From contig NC_013037.1 of NCBI RefSeq assembly GCF_000023125.1, positions 2,418,001-2,482,000 on the forward strand: a stretch of DNA of 64,000 bases, written 5' to 3'. The DNA comes from Dyadobacter fermentans DSM 18053 (GTDB taxonomy: Bacteria; Bacteroidota; Bacteroidia; Cytophagales; Spirosomataceae). The position numbers and the translations under genes are program-made. Below are positions 34,405-42,577 of the stretch, in pieces. The first letter of the stretch is position 1; every line of letters starts with the position of its first letter. The notes under the pieces were generated by a model that saw only the letters and a program-made list of their open reading frames with translations, was not told where the DNA came from and did no database searches.

Positions 34405-35469
34405 CACTGTACGCGCATTGTCGGCACTCTTTTCGAGCACCGATCGCACTTGTTCCTGCACAAATTCGAACGGGAGCTGCGCACACGGCAAGCCCGCCTT
34501 GCGCACCAGCAACGCATTCTCCTGCCGGCCATATTTGCCCGAATACGGATTGTAATTCAGGAAGTTATTGAGCGCTCCCATCAATATAATGCCGAATGTG
34601 CCGGTGGCATTGCCCAAATGCGAAGGCCCGCTGTCCAGCCCGATGAAAAACGACGCCCGGCGGATCACTTCTGCCGTTTCGAGGATACTCAGCTGGCCGC
34701 ACAAGTTGCGGTATGCGGGTGTTTTTACATTTAAATTACTCTCCAAACCGATTTCAACGAGCTGGTAATCATACTTTTCCGCCAACCAATGCACCAGCTG
34801 GTTCCAGCGATCGGCCGGCCAGTCTTTGGGCTCGTAATTCGAGCGGCAATGCATGACAATGTATTTTCCGGGTAAATCAAGGCCGTCGACTTTCGCTTGA
34901 TGCGACGGCTGCAAATACAATCGCGGCTGATCGTCGGCCGGAAACGCCGTTTTCGGGGGAATCAGCCCGCCTGTCTGCGCGAAAACTTCCAGCAGATTCC
35001 CATAATCGAAGTAGTTGAACACATTAATATCCCGCTCTAACGCAACGGGATTTTCGGTAAAAACCTGGCATTTGGGACAATGATTGTTGTTCCTGAATTG
35101 CAGTTCAAACACCTTATCGAACACTTTGCCTTCCAGCAGAACCCGCCGTTCGGTAACGCAAATCTCCCTGAAAACCTCATCCACATTCGGGTTATGGCTC
35201 ACCAGCTCGGCAAAGCCGGGTTTCGCGAACCATACGATATGCGCATCGGGATGCTGCTGGCGCACATAACGCGAGATCGGCTCGGCGGCCACGATATCCC
35301 CGAAATGCTCCGTACGAATGATCGCGATCAGCTCCTGCCCCTTTTTCAGTCCACGTTTTACGCCCTGGAAATGCGCCCTGGCCTGGCGGCCTTTTAAATG
35401 CGCCGTGGCAATGTGTGTGTATTTATGGTAGCGGTGCGTCCACAGCTGAATGAAGCGTTCTATCGTCAT
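34396..35469 (-). CDS. Family 9 glycosyltransferase (heptosyltransferase-like)
   Basis: A 357-residue GT-B glycosyltransferase. It has the ADP-heptose-binding fold signs of family 9: IRTEHFGDIVAAEPI near residue 49, VWFAKPGF, and the C-terminal donor site FFIGLDSGPSHLGNATG. Four cysteines in the middle (NNHCPKCQVF) are unusual for the family and may bind metal. It likely adds a sugar to LPS core or another surface glycan; the sugar is unknown. It overlaps yggS by 9 bp at its end. Confidence 0.82.
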   Translation of the reverse strand: MTIERFIQLWTHRYHKYTHIATAHLKGRQARAHFQGVKRGLKKGQELIAIIRTEHFGDIVAAEPISRYVRQQHPDAHIVWFAKPGFAELVSHNPNVDEVFREICVTERRVLLEGKVFDKVFELQFRNNNHCPKCQVFTENPVALERDINVFNYFDYGNLLEVFAQTGGLIPPKTAFPADDQPRLYLQPSHQAKVDGLDLPGKYIVMHCRSNYEPKDWPADRWNQLVHWLAEKYDYQLVEIGLESNLNVKTPAYRNLCGQLSILETAEVIRRASFFIGLDSGPSHLGNATGTFGIILMGALNNFLNYNPYSGKYGRQENALLVRKAGLPCAQLPFEFVQEQVRSVLEKSADNARTVLS

Positions 35470-35660
35470 TGGTCGAGTTTTTCCACGATGAGCGGCATTC
35501 CGAAATGCCTTTCCAAAGCGCGCAAGTTAATAAAATTGACATAAAGAGTTGGTCGCGCCTGCGGCCGGGACTAACTTTACCACGGCGATTTGCCCTGATT
35601 CTACTGAACGGCAGGGCACGCTCTTTACAATTTAATCCATACTTAACACAGGTTCACGAT

Positions 35661-36038
35661 ATGAAATTCATGATACAGGCCGGCGGTATCCTGGGCGCCC
35701 TCGCCGTTTCGCTCGGCGCATTCGGTGCACACGCATTAAAAGGAATGCTGGAAGCTTCGGGCCGCACCGAAACATTTGAAACGGCTGTAAAATACCAGTT
35801 CTACCACGCCCTCGCGATGGTACTCGTAGGCATCCTCATGCAGCGCGCCGGCGAAGACGCGGTACGCATGCTCGGCTGGGCAGGCAACGCATTCGCCATC
35901 GGTGTAATCATTTTTTCGGGATCCCTATACGCGATCTGCTTCACCGGCATTACCAAATTCGGCGCGACGGCACCGATCGGTGGAGTGGCATTGATAGTTG
36001 GCTGGGTGTTGCTGATTTTGGCGGCGGGGAAATTTTAA
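35661..36038 (+). CDS. DUF423 membrane protein
   Basis: A 125-residue protein with four predicted helices, matching the small DUF423 (YgdD) family: LGAFGAHALKGML near the start, YQFYHALAMVLVG, IFSGSLYAICFTG and FGATAPIGG. Function is unknown. The ATG at 35661 was preferred over an ORF start at 35469 because the extra residues are not hydrophobic and overlap the start of the divergent gene. It is followed directly by a repeat-rich region. Confidence 0.88.
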   Translation: MKFMIQAGGILGALAVSLGAFGAHALKGMLEASGRTETFETAVKYQFYHALAMVLVGILMQRAGEDAVRMLGWAGNAFAIGVIIFSGSLYAICFTGITKFGATAPIGGVALIVGWVLLILAAGKF

Positions 36039-36060
36039 TGAGTGAATGTGTGAATGGGGA

Positions 36061-36597
36061 AATTTTGAATGATTGAATGATTGAATGATTGAATGATGAA
36101 TTTTGAATTTTGAATTTTGAATTTTGAATGAGTGAACAATAATTGACGGCGTCGCCGGAGAGATGATTGAATGAGGAGGAAACGGAAATGAATAGCCATA
36201 GCGCGCGAAATGATTGAGTGAATAGCACGAGATGAAGCTGAGCTTCTGGCGAATAGGCCGTTGGCCGTAGAAGGATTTTTGATCCTTAGAAAATCGCGTA
36301 GCGATGTAATATTGGTAGAAACCAAAGCGTAAGACGTTCTCAAAATCCCGTCAGGGATGCAACAGCAAAGCATTGGCGCGGTTGTTACATGCCCAAGGGC
36401 ATTTTAGGGCTTTTCGTATGATACTTTCGCTACCATATTACATGCCTGACGGCATTTAGGCTCACCCGATTCTTCTTTGATATTCACTCATCATCGCTTC
36501 GGTGCCCCCGGTCACTCATTCCCCGTTCCACGGCGACACATTCACTCATTCACTCATTCACTCATTCAATCATTCAATCATTCAATCATTCAAAATT
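36061..36597. repeat. Composite repeat bounded by a perfect 36-bp inverted repeat
   Basis: The 36 bp at 36061-36096 are the exact reverse complement of 36562-36597. Each arm is AATTTTG plus several TGAATGAT octamers. Inside the left arm comes an AATTTTG array (36098-36129), then CGGCGTCGCCG-type hairpin sequence, then the palindrome-rich core (separate entry), then TGAATGAG-type octamers ending in the right arm. The right arm covers the rodA stop codon. This explains most of the 557-bp gap between DUF423 and rodA; no gene is seen. Confidence 0.85.
36235..36463. repeat. Palindrome-rich core, REP-like hairpin modules
   Basis: Seven short hairpins of different sequence follow one another: AAGCTgAGCTT, GGCCgttGGCC, AAGGATttttgATCCTT, ATCGCgtaGCGAT, ATCCCgtcaGGGAT, GCCCaaGGGC and TGCCtgacGGCA. 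The spacers GATGTAATATTGGTAG and CTACCATATTACATG are near inverted copies of each other. The pattern resembles interspersed palindromic elements common in Bacteroidota chromosomes (from memory). Confidence 0.7.
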
Positions 36598-37879
36598 ACC
36601 CCCGCGACAGCGTGAACGGCCTTTGCGCGTCGATTTTTAGGAAAATGAACAGGAGTACTGAAAATGACCATAGCGATGAGCCTCCGTAGCTGAAAAACGG
36701 TAACGGGATGCCGATCACGGGCATGAGACCGATGGTCATGCCGACATTGACCAGGAAGTGGAAGAAAATTATCCCCGCCACACAGTAGCCGTACACGCGG
36801 GCGAAGCGGCTGCGCTGTCGCTCGGCGAGCACTACCAGGCGGGATATCAATGCTACAAAAAGGAAAACTACCACGGCGGTTCCGATGAAGCCGTGCTCCT
36901 CTCCTACCGTACAAAATATAAAGTCGGTGCTTTGCTCGGGTACAAAATCGAATTTGGTTTGGGTTCCCTGTAAAAAGCCCTTGCCGGCCACGCCGCCGGA
37001 ACCGATCGCGATCTTGGACTGGATTACGTTCCAGCCGATGCCCCGCGGGTCGGAATCGGGGTCGAGAAGGACCATAATCCGGCCGCGCTGGTGTTTTTGA
37101 AGTACATTATTCATAAAGAAATCCACCCCGAACACGATCCCGATCATCCCGACTGCAATGATAATCGTGGCCCAAAGCCCGCCGCGGCGACGCGTCATGA
37201 CCGGCATGAGCCATATCACCAGCCCCGCGATCACGATGATTGCCCCGGCGATATACCATTTTACAAAAAGCAATGTGATAATCAGCAATGCAGCGCCGAT
37301 CATGCCGATGGCCGGAATAATGCCGGGCATTCCCTCGCGGTAAAGGACGATCGCAAAGGAGGCAAATACAAGCATAGAACCCGTTTCATTCGACAGAAGG
37401 ATCAGAAATGCAGGCAGCGCGATGATCCCCATGATCGGGTAGTAATCTTTCAGTTTACGCGTCAGACTGATCGCCGGGTCGCTCAGGTATTTGGAAATAG
37501 CCAGGCTTATGGCCAGTTTCGAAAATTCGGCCGGTTGAAGCGAAAAACTGCCCAGTTTGATCCACGAACGCGATCCGTTGATATTAGACCCCGCAAAAAG
37601 CACGACCACCAGCAGGAATATCACGACGGCATAAATCACAAACGAGAACGTTTCATAAAATTTATAGTCGATCACCAGGATACAGATGATCAGCAATGCG
37701 GCCGTTCCGATCCACATCAACTGCTTTCCTGCATTATTCGAAAGATCGAACATGCTCGTGTGCGCCTCCGGATTGTACACCGCCGCGTAGATGTTCAGCC
37801 AGCCAATGGCCAGACAAGCGATGTAAATCAACACCACCATCCAGTCGACGTTCTTGGTAATCGGCTTGCTTTCAGCCAT
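36596..37879 (-). CDS. rodA: Rod shape-determining protein RodA (SEDS glycosyltransferase)
   Basis: A 427-residue SEDS-family peptidoglycan polymerase with about ten transmembrane helices. Signatures include RSWIKLGSFSLQPAEFSKLA and the C-terminal GIPLPFFSYGGSSLW. It polymerises lipid II during cell elongation together with PBP2, whose gene lies 27 bp upstream on the same strand, the normal pairing. The stop codon lies within the inverted repeat arm at 36562-36597. Confidence 0.95.
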   Translation of the reverse strand: MAESKPITKNVDWMVVLIYIACLAIGWLNIYAAVYNPEAHTSMFDLSNNAGKQLMWIGTAALLIICILVIDYKFYETFSFVIYAVVIFLLVVVLFAGSNINGSRSWIKLGSFSLQPAEFSKLAISLAISKYLSDPAISLTRKLKDYYPIMGIIALPAFLILLSNETGSMLVFASFAIVLYREGMPGIIPAIGMIGAALLIITLLFVKWYIAGAIIVIAGLVIWLMPVMTRRRGGLWATIIIAVGMIGIVFGVDFFMNNVLQKHQRGRIMVLLDPDSDPRGIGWNVIQSKIAIGSGGVAGKGFLQGTQTKFDFVPEQSTDFIFCTVGEEHGFIGTAVVVFLFVALISRLVVLAERQRSRFARVYGYCVAGIIFFHFLVNVGMTIGLMPVIGIPLPFFSYGGSSLWSFSVLLFIFLKIDAQRPFTLSRG

Positions 37880-37906
37880 TTCAATATCTGTATTTAATGA
37901 TTTCGA

Positions 37907-39901
37907 TTAAAGTGCCTTGCGCTGGGTGTCTTTGGGGAGCGCCACTGTTACGGGCTTCCTCATCGCTCCGGGGTTAGCAGGGTGCGGTGTTCCCGGCAGT
38001 CGGTTTGAAGGATCGTTCGGGTCGCCCGATTTCGGCTTCACCGTCTCGGTTTTTTTCTTGGATGCGTCCTCGGGCTTCTTCTGCGTCGGCAGCACCACCT
38101 TGCTCATCAGGTCGAGCTTCATCATCCGCTCTTCCAGCGCCTTGTTGGTCACCTTGCGCGAGAGGTATTTTTCGATGATAAGGTTGGCAATGGGCGCCGC
38201 CGCCGAGCCACCCGCACCGGCATTCTCTACGAACACGGCAATGGCGATTTTGGGATCGTCCACCGGCGCGAATGCGATAAAGATCGAGTGGTCGTCCCCC
38301 CGCTTGTTTTGCGAAGTACCCGTTTTACCCGCGATCGAAATGCCTTCCACGCGTGAGCGCCGGGCCGTACCCGCCTCCACCGCCCCGATCATCCCTTCGA
38401 TCACCGGCTCGAAATTGTGCGGTTCCACGCCCGTTTCATGCCTTTCGAGGAATTCGGGCTTCACGGCTTTCTTATCGCCGATACCGTGGATCACGTGCGG
38501 CGTGTAATAATACCCGCGGTTGGCGATGATGGCCGCCACATTCGCCATTTTCAGCGGTGTGATCAGCAACTCGCCCTCGCCGATGCTGAGCGAGTAAATG
38601 TTGGAGAATTTCCAGCGGTATTCGCCGTAAAAACGGTCGTAGTACTTCTTATTGGGCAAATTCCCCTTGTATTCACTCGGCAAATCGATCCCGAGCCGCT
38701 GCCCGATCCCGAATTTGGCGATATCGTCGTGCCAGGCATCGAGCCCCACAGCGGAGGCTTTGAAGGTGTTTTTGATATTGTTTTTGTAAATCAACCGCCG
38801 GAATACATTGTAAAAATAAGGGTTGCATGAATGCGCCACACCGAGCGCCACTGTACTCGTGGCGGGGTGATTGTGACATCCCACAGGGCAATTGGCATGC
38901 GTAAAACCGCTTCCGGGCGTGATCACACCTTCCTGTAAGCCAATAAGCGCCTGGATCAGTTTAAATGTCGAACCCGGACGGTAGCTAGCCATAACCGGCC
39001 GGTTAAACAGCGGTTTATATGGATTGCGCGCCAATGCCGCGAAGTTTTTCGAAAAATAGCGGCTGGCGAGAATGTTCGGGTCGTATGTGGGCGCCGAAAC
39101 CATCGAGATAATCTGCCCCGTCGCAGGCTCGATCGCCACCACGCTGCCTACCTTGTTGACCATCAGGCTATCTGCATATTGCTGCACTTCCAGGTCAAGC
39201 CCGGTGTGCAGGTTTTCGCCGGCCACGGCCATCGTGTCCAGTTCGCCGTTTTTCCAGGGGCCCTTGTACACCCCGTTCACATTCTGCATCACGAACTTGG
39301 TGCCGCGTTTTCCCCGCAGCTCATTCTCGTAAATGCGCTCGACACCGCTCTGACCAATGTAGTCTCCCTGCCGGTAATAAGGCTCCTCCTGTTTTTCGAG
39401 CTGCCCTTTCGTGATCTCGCTCACGTAGCCGAGCGTGTTCGCGAGCGTAGGTGCCGTGTAAGTGCGCAGGGAGCTTTTGGCAAATTCGAAGCCCGAATAA
39501 TCGACCATAATGTCCTGGATGGACGCGAAATCTTCCTTCGAAAGCTGCCTCAAAAACAGCGACGGCTTCACCCGGCTGTAAGCGCTCGCGGCGGTCATCA
39601 AACTGTCGAAATCGCGACGCTGAATGCCCAGCACCTGACAAAAACGCAGCGTATCGTCCACGCGCACCTTATAGGGCGTCACGAGAAGGTCATAAACGGG
39701 GGTATTATATACGATGAGCTTTCCGTAGCGGTCGTAGATCTGACCGCGGAATGGGATTTCGGTAACACGCTTGATGGAATTGCTCGACGACTCGATGGAA
39801 TAACTTTCATCCAGCACCTGGAGATAGAAAAGTCGCAGCAAGTATATTATCCCAACTAAAGCAAAAAAACCAATGATAACAAATCGACGACTTTCGAGCA
39901 T
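37907..39901 (-). CDS. mrdA: Penicillin-binding protein 2
   Basis: A 664-residue transpeptidase with an N-terminal membrane helix, a PBP dimerisation/pedestal region and a transpeptidase domain. The catalytic Ser lies in RPGSTFKLIQ (SxxK), the second motif in AHSCNPYF (SxN), and KTGTSQNKRG is the third (KTG). It also has the extra sequence CPVGCHNH before the SxN motif. The C-terminus is a Pro/Lys-rich tail. First gene of mrdA-rodA; mreC and mreD are not upstream, where an NFACT gene lies instead. Confidence 0.95.
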   Translation of the reverse strand: MLESRRFVIIGFFALVGIIYLLRLFYLQVLDESYSIESSSNSIKRVTEIPFRGQIYDRYGKLIVYNTPVYDLLVTPYKVRVDDTLRFCQVLGIQRRDFDSLMTAASAYSRVKPSLFLRQLSKEDFASIQDIMVDYSGFEFAKSSLRTYTAPTLANTLGYVSEITKGQLEKQEEPYYRQGDYIGQSGVERIYENELRGKRGTKFVMQNVNGVYKGPWKNGELDTMAVAGENLHTGLDLEVQQYADSLMVNKVGSVVAIEPATGQIISMVSAPTYDPNILASRYFSKNFAALARNPYKPLFNRPVMASYRPGSTFKLIQALIGLQEGVITPGSGFTHANCPVGCHNHPATSTVALGVAHSCNPYFYNVFRRLIYKNNIKNTFKASAVGLDAWHDDIAKFGIGQRLGIDLPSEYKGNLPNKKYYDRFYGEYRWKFSNIYSLSIGEGELLITPLKMANVAAIIANRGYYYTPHVIHGIGDKKAVKPEFLERHETGVEPHNFEPVIEGMIGAVEAGTARRSRVEGISIAGKTGTSQNKRGDDHSIFIAFAPVDDPKIAIAVFVENAGAGGSAAAPIANLIIEKYLSRKVTNKALEERMMKLDLMSKVVLPTQKKPEDASKKKTETVKPKSGDPNDPSNRLPGTPHPANPGAMRKPVTVALPKDTQRKAL

Positions 39902-40022
39902 TCTGCACTAAAAATTCCGGTTCTCAATTTTCACACGAAGTTCGCAATAGCAAAAGATTAATCAAAGGAGGTTTTGGGTTAATCAATAATAAAATCTTCA
40001 TTTTTAGGACATTTCGCGCAAC

Positions 40023-41624
40023 TTATTCACCCTTAGCCACAACCATCACAATGTCCTCCTTGTCGATCAGCACGAGGCCGTCCGGCAGGCCTTTCGGTTT
40101 CCGCACGAATTTCTTCGGCGTCACGATCACCGGGCACAGCGAGTCGTTCTTCCGCTTCGAGTAAAACGCCGCCAGTTCCGCAGCACGCTCGATCACCGGC
40201 ACCGGGAATTTGCGGCCGGGCTGGTTCTTCACGACGATATGCGAGCCCGTTACGTCCTTGGCGTGCAGCCACAGGTCTTCCTTATGCGCCTGTTTCGTCA
40301 GCAGGTCACTGTTTTTCGCATTACGCCCGATCAGGATTGTGTAGCCCATAAAATCCACGCGCTTGAAAAGTTCATCGATCGCCGGACCGGCATTCCCTTG
40401 TTCCAGCTTGTGCGTTTTGATGTAAGCCCGCAAATCGCGCAGCATTTCAATGCTTTCAGTGTGCGTCAAATGCTCCTGCAACCGCTTTCGGTCGGCTTCG
40501 CGTGCTGTTAGACTGTCGTTCAGCCGGTCGATTTCGATCTTTTCGTTTTTGGCCTTCCGGTAATAACCCTCCGCATTCTTTTGCGCTGAGAGGTCTTTTT
40601 TCAGCTTGATAGTAATGGGCTGGTCGCGGTAGAAGTCGTAGAGTTCCGCTTTCTCTGCCCGCTCGGGTATCAGGTGCAGGTTGGCCATGATGATATTGGC
40701 CAGCTCGTCGTTTTTCGTCGCATTTTCCAGGTCTACCAGTTTTTGAAAGGTATTTTCCAGATAATTATCGGTCTGCTGAATGCGCTTGCGCAGCAGCCGC
40801 ACGATATCCGCCTTCTCTTTATCGAGCCCACTCAGCCGGATGTAGGCCAGGTAAAATGCATTCAACGCCTCAATGGGATCGTGCAGCACCTGCACCACCT
40901 CGCCGGTTTCAAACAATGTCAGCGCAGGAATATTTTCTATTTTGGTAATGTAAAAAACACCGGATTCAAATTCCTGCAAAGCGGCCTGCACAATCGCCCA
41001 GCGCCGCGCAAGATCTTCCTCTCCCGCCAGCTGTTCGGAAAGGTATTTGTTGGCCACCTTTCCAAATGTTGGGAAAAGCGCTTCAAAACGCCCATTATTA
41101 GTCAAAAATGCCTCCCACGACTGATCGATGTCCCGGTTCAGCGAAGCCACCGTAAGGCTGCGGTCGGTGGAAAGTTTGTTGTTAAAAAGCTGCGTCACCG
41201 CGCCCTCCGCATTCAGCGCGATGAAATTGGAGCGGTTTCCGAATAGTTTAAAAATCAAATCCCTCCCACTCCCGAAATGCACCTGAATAGCCCGCTCGTT
41301 TTTGCAAACTCTCACAAAATCCACCGCATCACCCTCAAAATCATTGAACAGGTTTACGCTATTCCGCCGCGCCCGGTCGAAGCGTTCGGGGAAACTGAGG
41401 CAGGAGAAACTGTTGGTAAGCGTGGCTTTGATGAAGAAGGGTTTTAGCAAATGCGGCCCTTCCTGCTGCTCCGGCTCGTCGCGCTCCATTTCCGCATTTT
41501 TTTCGGCAAAAACGATGATCAACTCATCCTTTTGCTGGCTGAATGCTTCTACAAAGATCTTCCCGGCAATTTCAGCATGCAGCCGCGGGGCGAGTTGTTT
41601 GATGAAATGGTAATTCTGATGCAC
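40023..41624 (-). CDS. NFACT domain protein, RqcH-like ribosome quality-control factor
   Basis: A 533-residue NFACT family protein: NFACT-N at the N-terminus, coiled-coil middle with helix-hairpin-helix region, and NFACT-R (DUF814) at the C-terminus, with DLWLHAKDVTGSHIVVK. In bacteria with RqcH this family tags stalled 50S peptides with alanine. The GTG at 41624 was chosen: it yields VHQNYHF, the usual family start, and an exact TAnnTTTG box lies 23 bp upstream. An ATG at 41690 would lie upstream of that promoter. Confidence 0.88.
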   Translation of the reverse strand: MHQNYHFIKQLAPRLHAEIAGKIFVEAFSQQKDELIIVFAEKNAEMERDEPEQQEGPHLLKPFFIKATLTNSFSCLSFPERFDRARRNSVNLFNDFEGDAVDFVRVCKNERAIQVHFGSGRDLIFKLFGNRSNFIALNAEGAVTQLFNNKLSTDRSLTVASLNRDIDQSWEAFLTNNGRFEALFPTFGKVANKYLSEQLAGEEDLARRWAIVQAALQEFESGVFYITKIENIPALTLFETGEVVQVLHDPIEALNAFYLAYIRLSGLDKEKADIVRLLRKRIQQTDNYLENTFQKLVDLENATKNDELANIIMANLHLIPERAEKAELYDFYRDQPITIKLKKDLSAQKNAEGYYRKAKNEKIEIDRLNDSLTAREADRKRLQEHLTHTESIEMLRDLRAYIKTHKLEQGNAGPAIDELFKRVDFMGYTILIGRNAKNSDLLTKQAHKEDLWLHAKDVTGSHIVVKNQPGRKFPVPVIERAAELAAFYSKRKNDSLCPVIVTPKKFVRKPKGLPDGLVLIDKEDIVMVVAKGE

Positions 41625-41646
41625 TTTTAATTGGATTGTATTCGGG

Positions 41647-41654
41647 CAAATGTA
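41647..41654 (-). promoter_or_regulatory. Putative NFACT gene promoter
   Basis: The minus strand reads TACATTTG (exact TAnnTTTG), with TTTC 20 bp upstream (one mismatch from TTTG). It fixes the GTG start of the NFACT gene. Confidence 0.5.
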
Positions 41655-41788
41655 GGGAGGAATGGAGGAAGGAGGAAATTTGTGCGCCATTTGCTCATCT
41701 AAGACTACTATTGGAGAGCTTTTTGCAAAATCGAGAACAAAGAATTGCGAAAAGGTTGTTAAGTTGTATCACATTATTGAGCTATAAA

Positions 41789-42007
41789 ATGGAACAGGCG
41801 ACCAAACTCAACTCCATGCAATTGTTTATGATCAGATTATTTGAGAAACAATTGAATGCCAGGCAGGAAGAGGAAATCAAAAAACTGCTTACAGATTACT
41901 TTGCCAAGCAGATAGACGACGAAATGGATCAGATTTGGGAAGAAAAGGGACTGTCACAGGAACATCTGAACGAGGCACTGGAACAGCACAAGCGCACACA
42001 TTACTAG
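41789..42007 (+). CDS. Putative antitoxin of a PIN-type toxin-antitoxin pair
   Basis: A 72-residue, strongly helical, acidic protein with no named match (MIRLFEKQLNARQEEEIKKL; DEMDQIWEEKGLSQEHLNEA). It precedes the PIN-domain gene by 7 bp, the usual antitoxin-toxin order. The second half (WEEKGLSQEHLNEALEQHKR) is reminiscent of short antitoxin C-terminal helices that cover a toxin. ATG at 41789 selected over an upstream in-frame start at 41636 which would cross the NFACT promoter region. Antitoxin role is inferred from context. Confidence 0.65.
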   Translation: MEQATKLNSMQLFMIRLFEKQLNARQEEEIKKLLTDYFAKQIDDEMDQIWEEKGLSQEHLNEALEQHKRTHY

Positions 42008-42014
42008 AATATGA

Positions 42015-42419
42015 ATGATACTAGTCATTGACACCAATTGTTTGCTAGTCAGTATCCCAAAACGCTCAGAGACGCGCTGGCTGTTCGACGCGCTGCGAGA
42101 AGGCCAATTTCAATTCGCCATTACAACCGAAATTCTGAGAGAATACGAAGAGGTGATTGGCGAATTTTACTCCTCCAACATCGCTACTAATATCGTGGAG
42201 TTGCTAACCACCGCTCGTAATGGCATTCTTGTTACGCCACATTATCGTTGGAATCTCATCCCGGATCAGGACGACAACAAATTTGTAGACTGTGCTATCA
42301 GCTGCCAGGCCGATTACATTATTACGCATGACAGGCATTTCAATATCCTCGCCGATATCCCTTTTCCCAAAGTCGCGGTTTTGAAAATGGTTGCGCTTAA
42401 AGCCATTCTTGGTATTTGA
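42015..42419 (+). CDS. PIN-domain toxin (COG1569 type)
   Basis: A 134-residue PIN-domain nuclease of the putative toxin-antitoxin family COG1569. The acidic active-site residues are visible in VIDTNCLLV (Asp6), EILREYEEV (Glu), DQDDNKFVDCAISCQADYI and THDRHF. It would cleave RNA when released from the antitoxin. It stands alone with the small upstream gene, without mobile-element signs. A 12-bp perfect hairpin follows 14 bp after the stop. Confidence 0.82.
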   Translation: MILVIDTNCLLVSIPKRSETRWLFDALREGQFQFAITTEILREYEEVIGEFYSSNIATNIVELLTTARNGILVTPHYRWNLIPDQDDNKFVDCAISCQADYIITHDRHFNILADIPFPKVAVLKMVALKAILGI

Positions 42420-42433
42420 TTATTGCGCACAAA

Positions 42434-42467
42434 CGGCCGGTCACGTTATATAATGCGTGACCGGCCG
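42434..42467. terminator. Hairpin after the PIN toxin gene
   Basis: CGGCCGGTCACG and CGTGACCGGCCG form a perfect 12-bp stem with a 10-nt loop. No long T tract follows on the plus strand, so it may be an intrinsic terminator only weakly; classed by position. Confidence 0.5.
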
Positions 42468-42522
42468 GAGGCCTGCGAATAGTGAGTCCGAAACGGGAGC
42501 TTCGAACAAATGCCAAACAAGA

Positions 42523-42549
42523 GAAGCTTCCCTGATGGCGGGAAGCTTC
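42523..42549 (-). terminator. Terminator of the efflux operon
   Basis: GAAGCTTCCC and GGGAAGCTTC form a 10-bp stem with a 7-nt loop, about 30 bp past the MFS stop codon. On the minus strand a T-rich run (TCTTGTTTGG) follows. Confidence 0.6.
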
Positions 42550-42577
42550 TTCTGCAATACTACTACACTTAAAAACA

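Noticed and set aside
36039..36595. Insertion sequence remnant, because of the 36-bp inverted ends
   Set aside because: No transposase fragment or target-site duplication was seen; the ends are made of simple octamers.
37091..37897. Plus-strand frame opposite rodA
   Set aside because: Rich in His, Asp and Arg, unlike a real protein; rodA is certain on the minus strand.
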